Assembly: GCA_011319805.1 (NCBI GenBank) | Contig: SJRY01000136.1 | Location: 248,001 to 312,000 of the forward strand | From: Macrocybe gigantea | Taxonomy: Eukaryota; Basidiomycota; Agaricomycetes; Agaricales; Callistosporiaceae | Direction: 5' to 3' | DNA length: 64,000 nt | In this document: positions 36,778 to 46,902 of the stretch, piece after piece | Position numbering within the stretch: the stretch's first letter is position 1 | Layout: every line of letters begins with the position of its first letter | Position numbers and translations under genes: made by a program | The notes under the pieces: generated by a model | Databases searched by the model: none | Told to the model about the DNA's origin: nothing | What the model saw: only the letters and a program-made list of their open reading frames with translations

Positions 36778-38305
36778 ATGGACAAGTCTCTTGACGATGT
36801 TGGTGACCTTTTCGCATTGTCCCGTCCAACGTCCTTGATTGACGCAACTGACACGCAAATTTTCCATTCTGTAGATTATTGCCTCCAACAAGCCACGTCG
36901 CCGCACCGTTCGTCGTGGCGGTGCCCGCGCGCAAATCCTCGGCAGCAAGCCTGCTGTGAGCCCAGCCGCGCGCGCACGCGTCGCTTCAGCGACAGTCACT
37001 CCTGCCGCAGTCGTTCCTGCTTCCCAAGCACCAGCGGACAAAATCATTGTTTCAAACCTGCCTCAGGATGTCAACGAGATGCAAATTAAGGTCGATAATA
37101 TTCATCACCTCAGAAGTTTGCGTCTCAATTTCTTTGTACTACAGGAGTTATTTGCATCCACTGTCGGCCCCCTGCGCGATGTCACGTTGCACTACGACAA
37201 CACTGGCCGCTCCAAGGGTGTAGCCGCCGTCCACTTCCAACGCAAGGGCGACGGCAGCAAGGCTTACCAACAATACAACAACCGGCTCATCGATGGAAGT
37301 TAGTATCGCCTCTTTGCCTTTCGTCCCGTTATATTCTGCGGTTGCCATGGAAGAGCAGCCCGAAGACCCGTTGTTAACCAGGGAATATGCAGCTCCCTGT
37401 CTCTTCAGAGATGTGCTGATGTGCATGTCATCTCCGCCTCTGTTGCCTCGGAGGTTGTGTTCGTGACTTAGGTATCTGGCGCCCATCCAGTCCGGCGAGT
37501 TGCCCCTGCGTGCGTCGCGGTTTCCAGGACCATCTCATCCTCTGGTCTGATCAACCAGTTGGACGGAGGTGTTGGTTGCTGACGGAAAGGCGGTCAGCAC
37601 CATCTCATGACTCGGGCTAACGTACGGGGAGTCATCGGTAGAACGCGAGTGCAGCAGGGTCAGTGGGCATGATCTGGGAGGCTTGGCCCTCCTGCCTAAC
37701 ACTTTCCAGTGGTACTGGTTTGTACACGTCGACTCCACGAAGTCTACGTCGGGCATCGCAACTGTCACGAAGCGCAAAGCGACTCTGGAGACAAAGCACT
37801 ATTCCTGGTAACATTGGATCCCGAAGCGACTCATTCCGCCAATGCCTTTCGTGCTTCTACATTTTACTTCTTGTTGATCGCACCTGTGAACACCGACTGA
37901 TCAAACTTCGCTTTACTCTTTTGCCACTGCCATGTCTACATCGTCATATAGAACGACCCATGAGGATTGAAATTGTCGTAGACCCCGCCCGCCCGACTGC
38001 GCAATCGTTGGTTTCCCGCGTCGCACCTGCCCCGGTTGCTGCCGCTGTTGCCACTGTACCTAGGTTTGTACCTAGATAACACTACCGCTCAACAATACTT
38101 ACATCGTTAATAGGACGGCCAGTCGCCCTAAGAGAGGTCGAGCGAAGGGAAGGAGGGGTGAAAGACCCCCAAGACAGCAGCAGATCTTGACGCTGAGATG
38201 GAGGTTCGTGCTTGGTCTTTCGGCTGCCTATTCGACGGTCCCTGACGCCCATTGCAGGATTATACGGCCAGTAATGCTCCTGCCGCAGCCGCCACTGCTG
38301 CGTAG
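36778..38305 (+). CDS. YRA1: mRNA export adaptor Yra1/Aly (REF)
   Basis: RNA-binding adaptor that hands mRNPs to the Mex67-Mtr2 export receptor. The N-terminal REF box is MDKSLDD joined by an intron to IIASNKPRRRTVRRGG. An RRM follows (KIIVSNLPQDVNEMQIK, ELFASTVGPLRDVTLHYD, GVAAVHFQRKGDGSKAYQQY, then IDGKRPMRIEIV across a long intron). An Arg/Gly-rich linker (RPKRGRAKGRRGERPP) and a C-terminal REF box (LDAEMEDYTASN) end at stop 38303-38305. The intron inside the RRM (37299-37951, 653 nt) is about ten times longer than its neighbours. One C appears missing from the C-run at 38166-38170; adding it restores the frame between the Arg/Gly linker and the C-terminal box. Confidence 0.93.
37299..37951 (+). 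other. Unusually long intron (653 nt) in the Yra1/Aly gene
   Basis: Donor GTTAGT directly after GAT GGA A and acceptor CATATAG before AA CGA CCC restore IDGKRPMRIEIV across the RRM. No continuous coding frame or convincing C/D snoRNA box pair was seen inside, though a structured RNA cannot be excluded by eye. Confidence 0.8.
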
Positions 38306-38579
38306 AATCATTCGCGGCTTTTTGCGTTTCTCTGTTCTTCTATGCTTGCTATTGTAGTCCCTAGGCTCCTTCAATGTTAGTTGGCTTCCCAAACGATGTC
38401 GTGTGTATTAATCATACCCAGACCGACCCTCGGCTCGATTCGGATGTATGGCGATCTGATTTATCCTTAAGGTTTCCACAATGTTGTCTGATTGAGAAAT
38501 TGCAAGTGCCGAGATATCCGACCCGTTGAACTTATTGTGTCATCCGAGACAACGCGCGCTTCTTGTGCGGCCACCAACC

Positions 38580-39927
38580 ATGCCACTCTCATCGTCAGGG
38601 CCCAGCACGCCCACCCTCTACAGTGAACGAGCGGATTGGTCAGACGTGATTCCCATACCCCAGTACGAAGACGAGAATCCGATCGCGCCAATTTTTTATT
38701 CAGAAGAATGTAAGGAGGCAGTTTGCATGCCCTGTGCTGTGTGCTGACCATCCTTTGTTGAGGACAGATAAAGATGCCACAGACTATTTTCGAGGTATTG
38801 TGAAAACAGGCGAGAAGAGCGAGAGAGTCCTGGAGCTCACGGAGAAGATCATCCGGCTGAACCCCGCACACTACTCTGCATGGTGAAAGCCTCGTCCTGA
38901 TTGATCTGTGGAGCGAGATGCTGACTCCGCACTATCCCGTTCCACATCGCGATCTCTCTGAGCATAGGCAATACCGGTATGAGACTCTGATGGCGCTCAA
39001 GTCGCCTCTAGACATGGAACTGAAGCTAATGGACGAGCTCGCGGTGAAGTACCTCAAGACGTACCAAGTGTGGCACCATCGTCGGCTGCTGATTTCGGAC
39101 GCGCGCAATGTGCGGGACCCGGAGGACGAGCTGCGCTTCATCGCGAGCTCGCTGCGCGCGGATGCGAAGAACTACCACACATGGTCGTACCGCCAGTGGC
39201 TCCTTGCGTATCTCAATGACGAGGACCTGTGGACGGGCGAGCTCGACTTTGTGGACCTCATGCTTGCGCAGGATGTCAGGAATAATTCGGCATGGCACCA
39301 TCGCTTTTTCGTAGTATTTGAGTCTGGGCTGAGAGTGGGAGAGGAGGATAGGGCGAGGGTTGTCAAGAGGGAGCTGACGTTCGTCTTTTTTTTCCCTATC
39401 CATTCTATGCGACGTTGAAACTCCATCTTTTCTTGCCATTAGCTATGTGAAGCAGAACATCTCACTAGCTCCCAACAACCTCTCAGCATGGAATTACCTG
39501 CGAGGCGTCCTCGATGCCGCCGCACTCCCATACTCTCTGCTGCTGGACTTCGTCAAACCTTATACGCTGTCGGTAGAAGAGAACCAGTCCACGGACCTTG
39601 TGGATCTGGAAAATCCACCCCCGTCCAAGACGGCAGATCTACCATGCGTCTGCGCAGTGGAGTTCCTCGCTGACGTCTACGAGCAGGACGGCGGGAAGGA
39701 GAATCTGCTACTGTCCATCGAGGTTTGGGCATTCCTTATCATTCTGCTTTCAAGTACGTTACTAAATTCTCCATCCAGCTTTGGAATAAGCTTGGTAGTG
39801 AGCTTGATACGATTAGGAAGAAGTACGTTTTCCAGCTGCATCAGGGTCATGACTTGTCCTTGATTGTTTTTTAGATATTGGGAATATCGCACGAAGGAGG
39901 TATTCTCCAGGATACCAGCGCGATGAC
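38580..39927 (+). CDS. RAM2: Protein farnesyl/geranylgeranyltransferase type I alpha subunit
   Basis: Shared alpha subunit of farnesyltransferase and GGTase-I, which prenylate CaaX proteins such as Ras and mating pheromones. After DWSDVIPIPQYEDENP come PFTA repeats with their Trp-x-x-Arg cores: PAHYSAW-QYRYETL (across an intron), KTYQVWHHRRLL, KNYHTWSYRQWLL, NNSAWHHRFFVV and NNLSAWNYLRGVL. The end is DTIRKK-YWEYRTKEVFSRIPAR, stop 39925-39927. All exon joins are in phase without frame breaks. The length of about 340 aa is normal. Confidence 0.94.
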
Positions 39928-40088
39928 AATTACCCTTGTTTTCTTGTTTCAGCGAGTCGTTTTCTGTTTACGACTGACCCCATGCGTCTCGAAATTTCTT
40001 GGACTGCAACTTGTTTCATGTACTTATACTAACACATGACGAAGCATAGAGCAACACTCTCGATTGAGTATACGAAAAACAAAGCTTG

Positions 40089-41139
40089 TTATACGGCGTT
40101 GTTTTGGACAATCTTGGCGATGTTGCAAGTGTTCCCAGAAGCAGCGGCTCCCGTGACAGTATACGGCTACAATTCTTGATGAGACGACAGGAAATAAGAC
40201 GAGAATTGCAAGGCATTTACATAGCTGCCGAGATGTGCAGTTTTACCGCACCAGCCTGAAGCTGCAGTTGTCGCGGTAATCTTGATGTTGTTCTGCAAAG
40301 GTGCTGCTTAGCGAACGATCAGGCGGAAAGTCTGCACGAATACATAAGTTATGGGACCAAAGTTGAACGGCACGTTGGTGAGCTTGGTGCGGACAGAATG
40401 CATCAGGATAAATGAATAGTTAAACCCGGAGATCATTCCTACCTCAGCGGCAAAGATGGCCCTGTGCCGACGCTTAGATACGGCTTTGAGGTTAATGAAA
40501 GATATGAGCTACCTGTTCATGGTGTTTCCCGTGACGTTCAGCGTTGTTGAAGCCGATCTCCCATTGCTGGAGAGGCTGCAGATCCACACCGAGCCAGACT
40601 GTACCAATCAACGTGCCGTGAAATGTGCGTTCATGTGCTACATCAGAACAACTTACGGAAGTGAAGGAAAAATGAACGGTGTCGCCAGGATTGACGTTAA
40701 ACCCATTGCCCCAAGGAAGAGATGGGGTACCATAAAACCCGTCACCTGTTGAGATATGTAGCAAGGCATCATATTGATCATTGCGAGTTTAGGACATACC
40801 GATCCACCAGGTTCCGCTACGTCCATCGAGGACAGCCTGTAGAACGCCATTGCCACTCTGAAGTCCAGGCCAAACGTACGGAGCACCTGATATGTTGAAT
40901 GCCGGTGTACATAACGTATTTTTCTCAAGGGGAGTTACCTCCTGATTGAGGGAGCTTCGGGACAACCATGTCCCCCGACATAGCAGTGAACGTGCTATCC
41001 AGATGATCTTAGCGTGGCATGAAAAAAATCATTTTCACTTGGAAACAGACGGAGCATCCCATTCGACGGTGTACCAATTCGCCGCGCGAGCGCAGACGAA
41101 GAAAAGCGGCAAAGCGAGGGTGACCAAAGCCAGCATCAT
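40089..41139 (-). CDS. Secreted beta-sandwich protein (possibly peptidase G1/lectin-like)
   Basis: A signal peptide (MMLALVTLALPLFFVCARA) precedes a conserved-looking module: WYTVEWDAPSV, NTFTAMSGDMVVPKLP, APYVWPGLQSGNGVLQAVLD, GRSGTWWIG, PSLPWGNGFNVNPGDTVHFS. The C-terminal exon ends TCNIAKIVQNNAV, stop 40089-40091. The GL-Q-V-LD-G pattern and the GDTVHF strand resemble concanavalin-A-like folds such as the glutamic peptidases (G1), but I do not see the catalytic Gln/Glu pair clearly, so the activity is unassigned. Several short introns; the last is about 54 nt with acceptor TTGTAG. Probably an extracellular protein. Confidence 0.7.
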
Positions 41140-41170
41140 TTCTGGGAGTCTGCTACTGCACGCGACATGA

Positions 41171-41177
41171 TTTATAG
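41171..41177 (-). promoter_or_regulatory. TATA-like element before the secreted beta-sandwich gene
   Basis: CTATAAA on the minus strand, only about 33 bp upstream of the ATG at 41139. This would give a very short 5' leader or favour initiation at the second ATG (41136). Confidence 0.35.
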
Positions 41178-41398
41178 TGCATTCTGGGAGCTGCAACGGA
41201 CCATAGCCGGGCAGACTGAATGCTCAGCTGGTCGGGCAATTCTCCGTGCTGAAACCGAGTTTGAGCCATCGTCGAATTCCGGGATTTGACGACGACGGGC
41301 GACCTCGTCGCTGATGCAAATATTACCAAACAAATTACATCGCCCGTCGTCGCCGTTCTTCTGCCAGCAACTCCTTGACTTCGCTATCACTACGCTGA

Positions 41399-43282
41399 AT
41401 GCTCTCAAAACGTATCGTTGCCGTTGCGCGCGGCCGCGCTCTTCATCGTGCTCTGGCACCGACCCTTTCCAGGGGATGGTATGCATGTCAACCTTGTTCC
41501 GGTCTACTACCTTCCGTGACACACAGGACACAGGAATCTCGCTGGAACTAGTACGCGACGTGCACAGTTTCACTCGTCTCGTCTCTTGCAAGGTGTGTGT
41601 CGTGCTCTTTGAACTGCGTTGCGCACCATGGCGGTGGTGCTCATGCGCTATGCATAATCGGCAGCGGAGACCATCAAGGTCCCCCAGATGGCAGAGTCCA
41701 TCAGCGAGGGCACACTCAAGAGTTGGTCAAAGAAAGAGGGTGATACTGTCACGGCTGATGAGGAAGTCGCCACCATCGAGACTGACAAGGTAACAGATCT
41801 CAAGCTTGGCGTCAGGCTCGCACATCCATGCTCATCCATTTTTTTTTTCACTTGTATAATAAAGATTGACGTATCCGTCAATGCGCCGCAGGCCGGAACT
41901 ATCGTGAAACTTCTCGCTGCAGAGGAAGATACCGTCACTGTTGGTCAAGACCTTTTCATCCTCGAACCCGGCGAGGTGCCGGAAGGTAAGTCAGCCACCT
42001 CGTGCTCTGCCTTCTAAGATGCCAGGTTTCATATTCTGTATCATTCCAAAGCTGCTGCTGAGCCTCCTAAAGAAGAGAAACCGGTTGAAGTCTCGGAGCC
42101 TCGCGAACAGCAGGTGGATAAGAAGCTTCCGGAACCCCCCGCACCATCGGCCGATAAGACAAGGGGTGGCGTCTCAGAGCCTACTGCTCAGGAAAGCAAA
42201 AAGGCTCCCAAGGAGGAGGCAGTGAAGAAGGAGGCCGTTCCCAGTCCCGCACTCGCTCTTGGACCAGGAATGAAACCAGGGTACGTTGCCGCCATCTTCC
42301 CTTCCGGCACCCACTCATTCGGAATACGTGGTACGCATGGACAGGTCAAGATGTCGCGCATGCGTCAGCGCATAGCGGAGCGACTCAAGGAGTCGCAGAA
42401 CGCTGCGGCATCGCTGACGACATTCAATGAGATCGACATGTCGTCGCTGATGGAGATGCGCAAGAAGTACAAGGAGGCGGTGTTGAAGGAGCACGACGTG
42501 AAACTCGGATTCATGTCTGCCTTTGCTCGCGCGTGCACGCTTGCGCTGCAGGAGATTCCGGCCGCGAACGCGTCGATCGAAGGTGATGAGATCGTGTACA
42601 GAGATTATGTTGACTTGAGCGTCGCCGTCGCGACACCGAAGGGCCTCGTCACACCCGTGGTCAGAAATGCGGAGAAGATGGGTTTCATAGAGATCGAGAA
42701 GGAGATTGCGTCACTGGGAAGGAAGGTTTGTATCTTTATTTTTTGAAGGAATGCTCAGGGCTGATTCATGTGGTTTTTCTTTTTGTGCGTGTCTAGGCCC
42801 GCGACGGTAAACTCACCCTCGAAGACATGGCCGGCGGAACTTTCACTATGTATGTTGATTTATTTTTGATGGCGTTTTGTCCATGCTCTGATGTGTGGTG
42901 ATTGTTGCGCAGCTCCAACGGCGGTGTCTTTGGTTCGTTGTATGGAACACCTATTATCAACTTGCCCCAAGCTGCTGTACTCGGTGCGTGCCGTGTAGGA
43001 TGTTTTGGGATCACTAATGGCTGACGTCCTCATTTTAGGAATGCACACGATCAAGGACAGGCCTGTTGTCGTGAATGGCCAGATCGTCATCAGACCCATT
43101 ATGGTCGTCGCTTTGACGTACGATCACAGGCTGTTGGACGGTAGAGAGGCTGTCACCTTCCTTGGTAAGATCCAATTGTTTTCCGTTCTGGTCTCACGAA
43201 TCACTGACGACCTCTGCTCTTTATAGTCAAAGTGAGAGACTATATTGAAGATCCTAGAAAGATGCTCCTCGCCCCTCCTTGA
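41399..43282 (+). CDS. KGD2: 2-oxoglutarate dehydrogenase E2, dihydrolipoamide succinyltransferase
   Basis: E2 core of the mitochondrial TCA-cycle 2-oxoglutarate dehydrogenase complex. An Arg-rich presequence ([19 protein letters not shown]) is followed, across introns, by FHSSRLLQ and the lipoyl domain ([19 protein letters not shown]; lipoyl Lys in IETDK-IDVSV, split by an intron). A Pro/Glu/Lys-rich linker leads to the catalytic domain ([69 protein letters not shown]) with active-site DHRLLDG and the end [10 protein letters not shown], stop 43280-43282. No E3-binding domain is seen, as is usual for E2o. The splice from the presequence to FHSSRLLQ is out of phase by one base (finding). Confidence 0.95.
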
Positions 43283-45399
43283 AAGGGCGAAATGAGGTCA
43301 GTGGCCTCGTGCGCGACCGCTGGTCCGCTTTATCATCATTCGTGCGAGTTGTCGAATTGAGTGGAAGTGGCCAGGGCAAGAGAAAGCGAGAAGGGAAGGA
43401 AAGACGAGTTTGAAAAATCATACACCATCACCGGAAATATCGACATAATCAATCTATCCATCGAATATTTTCTTCTTTTTGTCCATTTCCTTGCGTAATT
43501 GTGATACTTTAAGACTATCATTGTTTTCGACGTTGATGTAAGGCTGATTGAGCAAAGCCGTTCTATCGAAGCCGGAGCTTTTCAACCAACGTATTTGTAT
43601 TCCTGTTAAAGGTTTTAAAACAATGGCGTATCGGAGGATTGTCATGTGACGCCTGAACTGACTTGACTGACAGCAGCTAAAGCTAAAGCCCGAGCTAATC
43701 ATGATCGCAGACCCGGTAGGCTTGCAAGCGGAATGGTGTCAAAAGACAACATTGTCTCGGATAGAGTATAAGCCTGAGAGAGCACGAAGGTGCATGTTTC
43801 TGTCAGAGTTGGATCTAGTTCGATCTGTGCTTCTTATCTTCGCCACGTTGGACTAAGTACGAGCGCCATGCTTCAAGTCCGAGGACATCTGTTTAAGTGG
43901 GTCGCGGCCGACCTATGACTCCCCGAAAAAGGCTGAGTGGAGTTTGCAATAAAAGGACCGATGGAGAGGAAGAACCGCCTCGGAACGAAGGTGGGACAAG
44001 AGGAAACAGAATAAAGGTGAGAAGAGTATCGGAAAGTGGTCGAATGGCCGTTTGTAGACTGGAAGCAGAGGCTTTGGGGAGGGGGGGAGATGATGCTGTG
44101 GGTTTGTTCATTTGAGGACCAGCCAGCTCCGCGATTCGGGGTCGCTTCGACACAGTAGAGCCGCCGAGATGGTTTACGGCATCCCTTCAGGATAATACAA
44201 TGCGAGAGATAAGATGCAAATTAAAATCCAGGAGTCGGTAGCGAGTAAGAACAGGAACCATTCTTTATCGAAACGGAGGTGCGGGGAAAGGCCTCGTTAT
44301 TCCTACATGCTAGCAGCCATAGTGTATTGAAATGATTAAAGACAATACGTCTGAAAGGCCTTGACAACCGCAGGCGTGTCGGCTAGAAGACGATTGATTG
44401 ACGATTCGGTCAAGTCCTTGAGGTGGCGGAGTCCAGTTGTATTGTGAACCCTTGATGTCATGCTGTTGTGCTCTGGTTTTCTTCTCCTGGTTGCTGTGGT
44501 CGCGTGATGATGGAAGAAGGCTTTTTGCGAAAACCGAGGCCCAGTTGGCTGAAGAAGGTCAATTAAACTGACTGCCGCTAGTCACGAGGAATGGGAGACG
44601 GGTCGTGGTGGCGATTTGTTTAAGTGTTGTGAGTACATGGGGATAGTAAGGATGATGCGAGGACAATGCAAAGTTTCAGAACAGAATCTAAGAAGCGAGA
44701 AGACGTGACGTGACTTTGACAGATCTCCCTCGCAGTGAGAGTCGAATGGAGAAGATTGAAGAAAAAGTGAGGCGTGGTGATGCTGATTAGTGGAAAGAGG
44801 AAATCTAGGTTCTGATGGGAGACAAGCGAAAGGTTATTGGTTTGTGATGCGAGTGGCAGGTGCGTTGGGGACGGAGAAAGGGCATGGAATTTCCGCTGAG
44901 AGCGTCGGACATGCTGCCGCTGGCTGGATTGCGTTGGGCCTCGAGGACGATCATGATCTCGGAGGGAGTATGGGCGAAATAGGGACAAGGCTGAGACTCA
45001 ATTTAGAAGTGGAGTGTGATCGGAGAACACATTGGATGATAAGTCAGCGTTTCGTGTCACCTTCAGAGTCCAGTCTCTACATGCCGGAGAACAGATCCAT
45101 GGCATCAGAATCCAAAATACAAGTCGACATAGCCATAAAAATAAGAAACACTGCAATTGTGCCCATGGAATACAAGGGCCGAGTCAAGAAGCATTGGTCA
45201 TGTGGTGTAGTGGCTGTGCGATACGCCACCGGAAGTCAACAAAGCACAACAAATAGCAGCTGAGAAATGCGGCTGGCACGCCGTTTTTACAGGTCAAACA
45301 GACAACGCTCTTCCCACCTCTATCAACTCGCCGCATACATCTTCTCCTCCTCACCCCGTCCTCCTCCTACTCCTCCTCCCTTTTGCCGACCTCGCAATC
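43283..45399. other. Long intergenic region with a weak small ORF
   Basis: About 2.1 kb. A minus-strand frame at 43454-43702 ends with a protein-like stretch (LNQPYINVENNDSLKVSQ, LRKEMDKKKKIFDG) and could be a small gene, starting at the Met near 43702 or 43645. It has no domain and a possible acceptor (CCTTTAACAG) inside. The rest carries no supported feature; the last part is probably the leader of the next gene. Confidence 0.3.
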
Positions 45400-46902
45400 A
45401 TGATGCTGGTTCAGAAACCCCCTACTTTTCCAATGTCGCCCATAAACCACCCCCTACACCACCGTCGACATCCATCAGCCCCTCCGGCTGTTGTGGTTCA
45501 GCCCACCAAAATACCGGGCCTATTGTCCTTATCAAAACCACAGCCTGTCCGCCATCAGCCTCAGCAACGGTCCCCCCGCCTTACACAGCCTGCAGCAGTT
45601 GGCTACACAAGGCCTGCCGGGCCCAAACACAACAATGCCAACACACAGCAGCCACCCGCAACCCCTACTCCGGCCCGGGGGAGGCAAGTCAAAGACAAGC
45701 AACAATCGCCCACAAGGTGAGTATCTTTGTTCATTCCTGTGTATTTAGGCGATTGCAGAAAATTTTCTGATTACATCTCATCCAATTATGTTCAGAAGCG
45801 AATCTGTTTCTACTCGCAGACACCCCCGCCGCCAAGAGTCTCCCTCTCAGCTCCCACCGCCAGTAGTACCTCGCAGGCAGAGGGCACGACGTCAATTCAC
45901 TCAGGCGATCAATCAAGCACCGATCCCTTCCTCGTCTCTTCCACCACTACTTCCCAAACATCACCGAAACTGGCAGTCCGGCCTTCAGGCAAGCTAGCTC
46001 GCAGGAGGCAGCAGCATAACCAGCACCAGCATCCCCCTTGCTCCACAAACGCAAACACCCATAATGCAAACATCCATCAGAGCCCTGCGTCAAAGCAAGC
46101 CAATGACGTACATCCAGTTCCCATTCCAACTTCCCAAACCAAAGCGAACGTAACCAAGCAGCTTTCGCGTTCTGTTCCTCTCCCGCTCCATAAGCCTCCT
46201 ACCAAACGCAATCACAAGTCCATCCCATCCTCAGTAACTGACGATTCGCGCATCCAAGGATGGGACTTCCCCATTTGTGACGACATGACGGACGCCGGTG
46301 ATTATTCAGACAACGATCACTTTGCCAACAACACCGACGGTCACTCGCTACCTGCCACTCCCACTCGCGCCACTACGATCCGTCAGCCTGCCACTGAACC
46401 CCGTGCATTGCCTATTGGCAAGCAACGGGCTTCCAAGGTCAACACTGGAGCAGGCCACGGCAGGAATCACAAGCGCTCTCCTAGCGAAGGCGGCGTTTTC
46501 CACATGAGCTCAGATGAAGCTTCGAGCGAAGATGCGACGTCAGTCGACACAGCCAAAGTTTTTACTCTGGCTCGCAGCAACGGTGTCGCCGCCTTTGTTC
46601 CACCTGGACATGGCGCCGGCAAGCGTAGGTCGCCAGCGAAACCGGCCAAACGCCAATCAGTTCCGTCCTTCCCGACTGTCCCGAGTCCTCGTGGACACGG
46701 CATGCCCGTTGGAGAAGCAGTTACCGACGCTTTTGGACCTTTGCGCACACCCCTCTCAGTCAACCCGAGCTCCCTGAAGGAGAGGCAACTGGAGGCGCAG
46801 GCCCATGCGCAGCTCCAGGCTCAGGGTTCTGGATATTTCGCGAGCTCTACGTTCCAGAATTCACCTAGCCCGGACGAGTTGCCTGATCCTATGTTCGTGT
46901 GA
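45400..46902 (+). CDS. Low-complexity protein with C-terminal PNRC/Edc1-like motif (predicted decapping enhancer)
   Basis: Pro/Ser/Gln-rich, mostly disordered protein of about 470 residues. The C-terminus holds a segment matching the Dcp1-binding motif of PNRC and yeast Edc1/Edc2: FQNSPSPDELPDPMF, i.e. an aromatic residue, then SPxPxxLPxPxF. Other recognisable pieces are RPSGKLARRRQ and KVFTLARSNGVAAFVPPGH. An intron (donor GTGAGT at about 45717, acceptor TTCAG at 45795) separates an N-terminal exon (MMLVQKPPTFPMS through KDKQQSPT). Continuing in phase gives SESVSTRRHPRRQESPSQ, whereas the long downstream frame is shifted by one, so either the first-exon frame or one base around 45820-45916 is wrong. 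The decapping role is inferred from the short motif only. Confidence 0.65.

Noticed and set aside
42285..42345. Possible retained intron (GTACGT...GGACAG) in KGD2
   Set aside because: Removing it would shift the frame before VKMSRM, so the read-through form is kept.
44620..44988. 122-codon minus-strand open frame upstream of the PNRC-like gene
   Set aside because: Low-complexity composition caused by local purine/pyrimidine bias; no domain or splice support.
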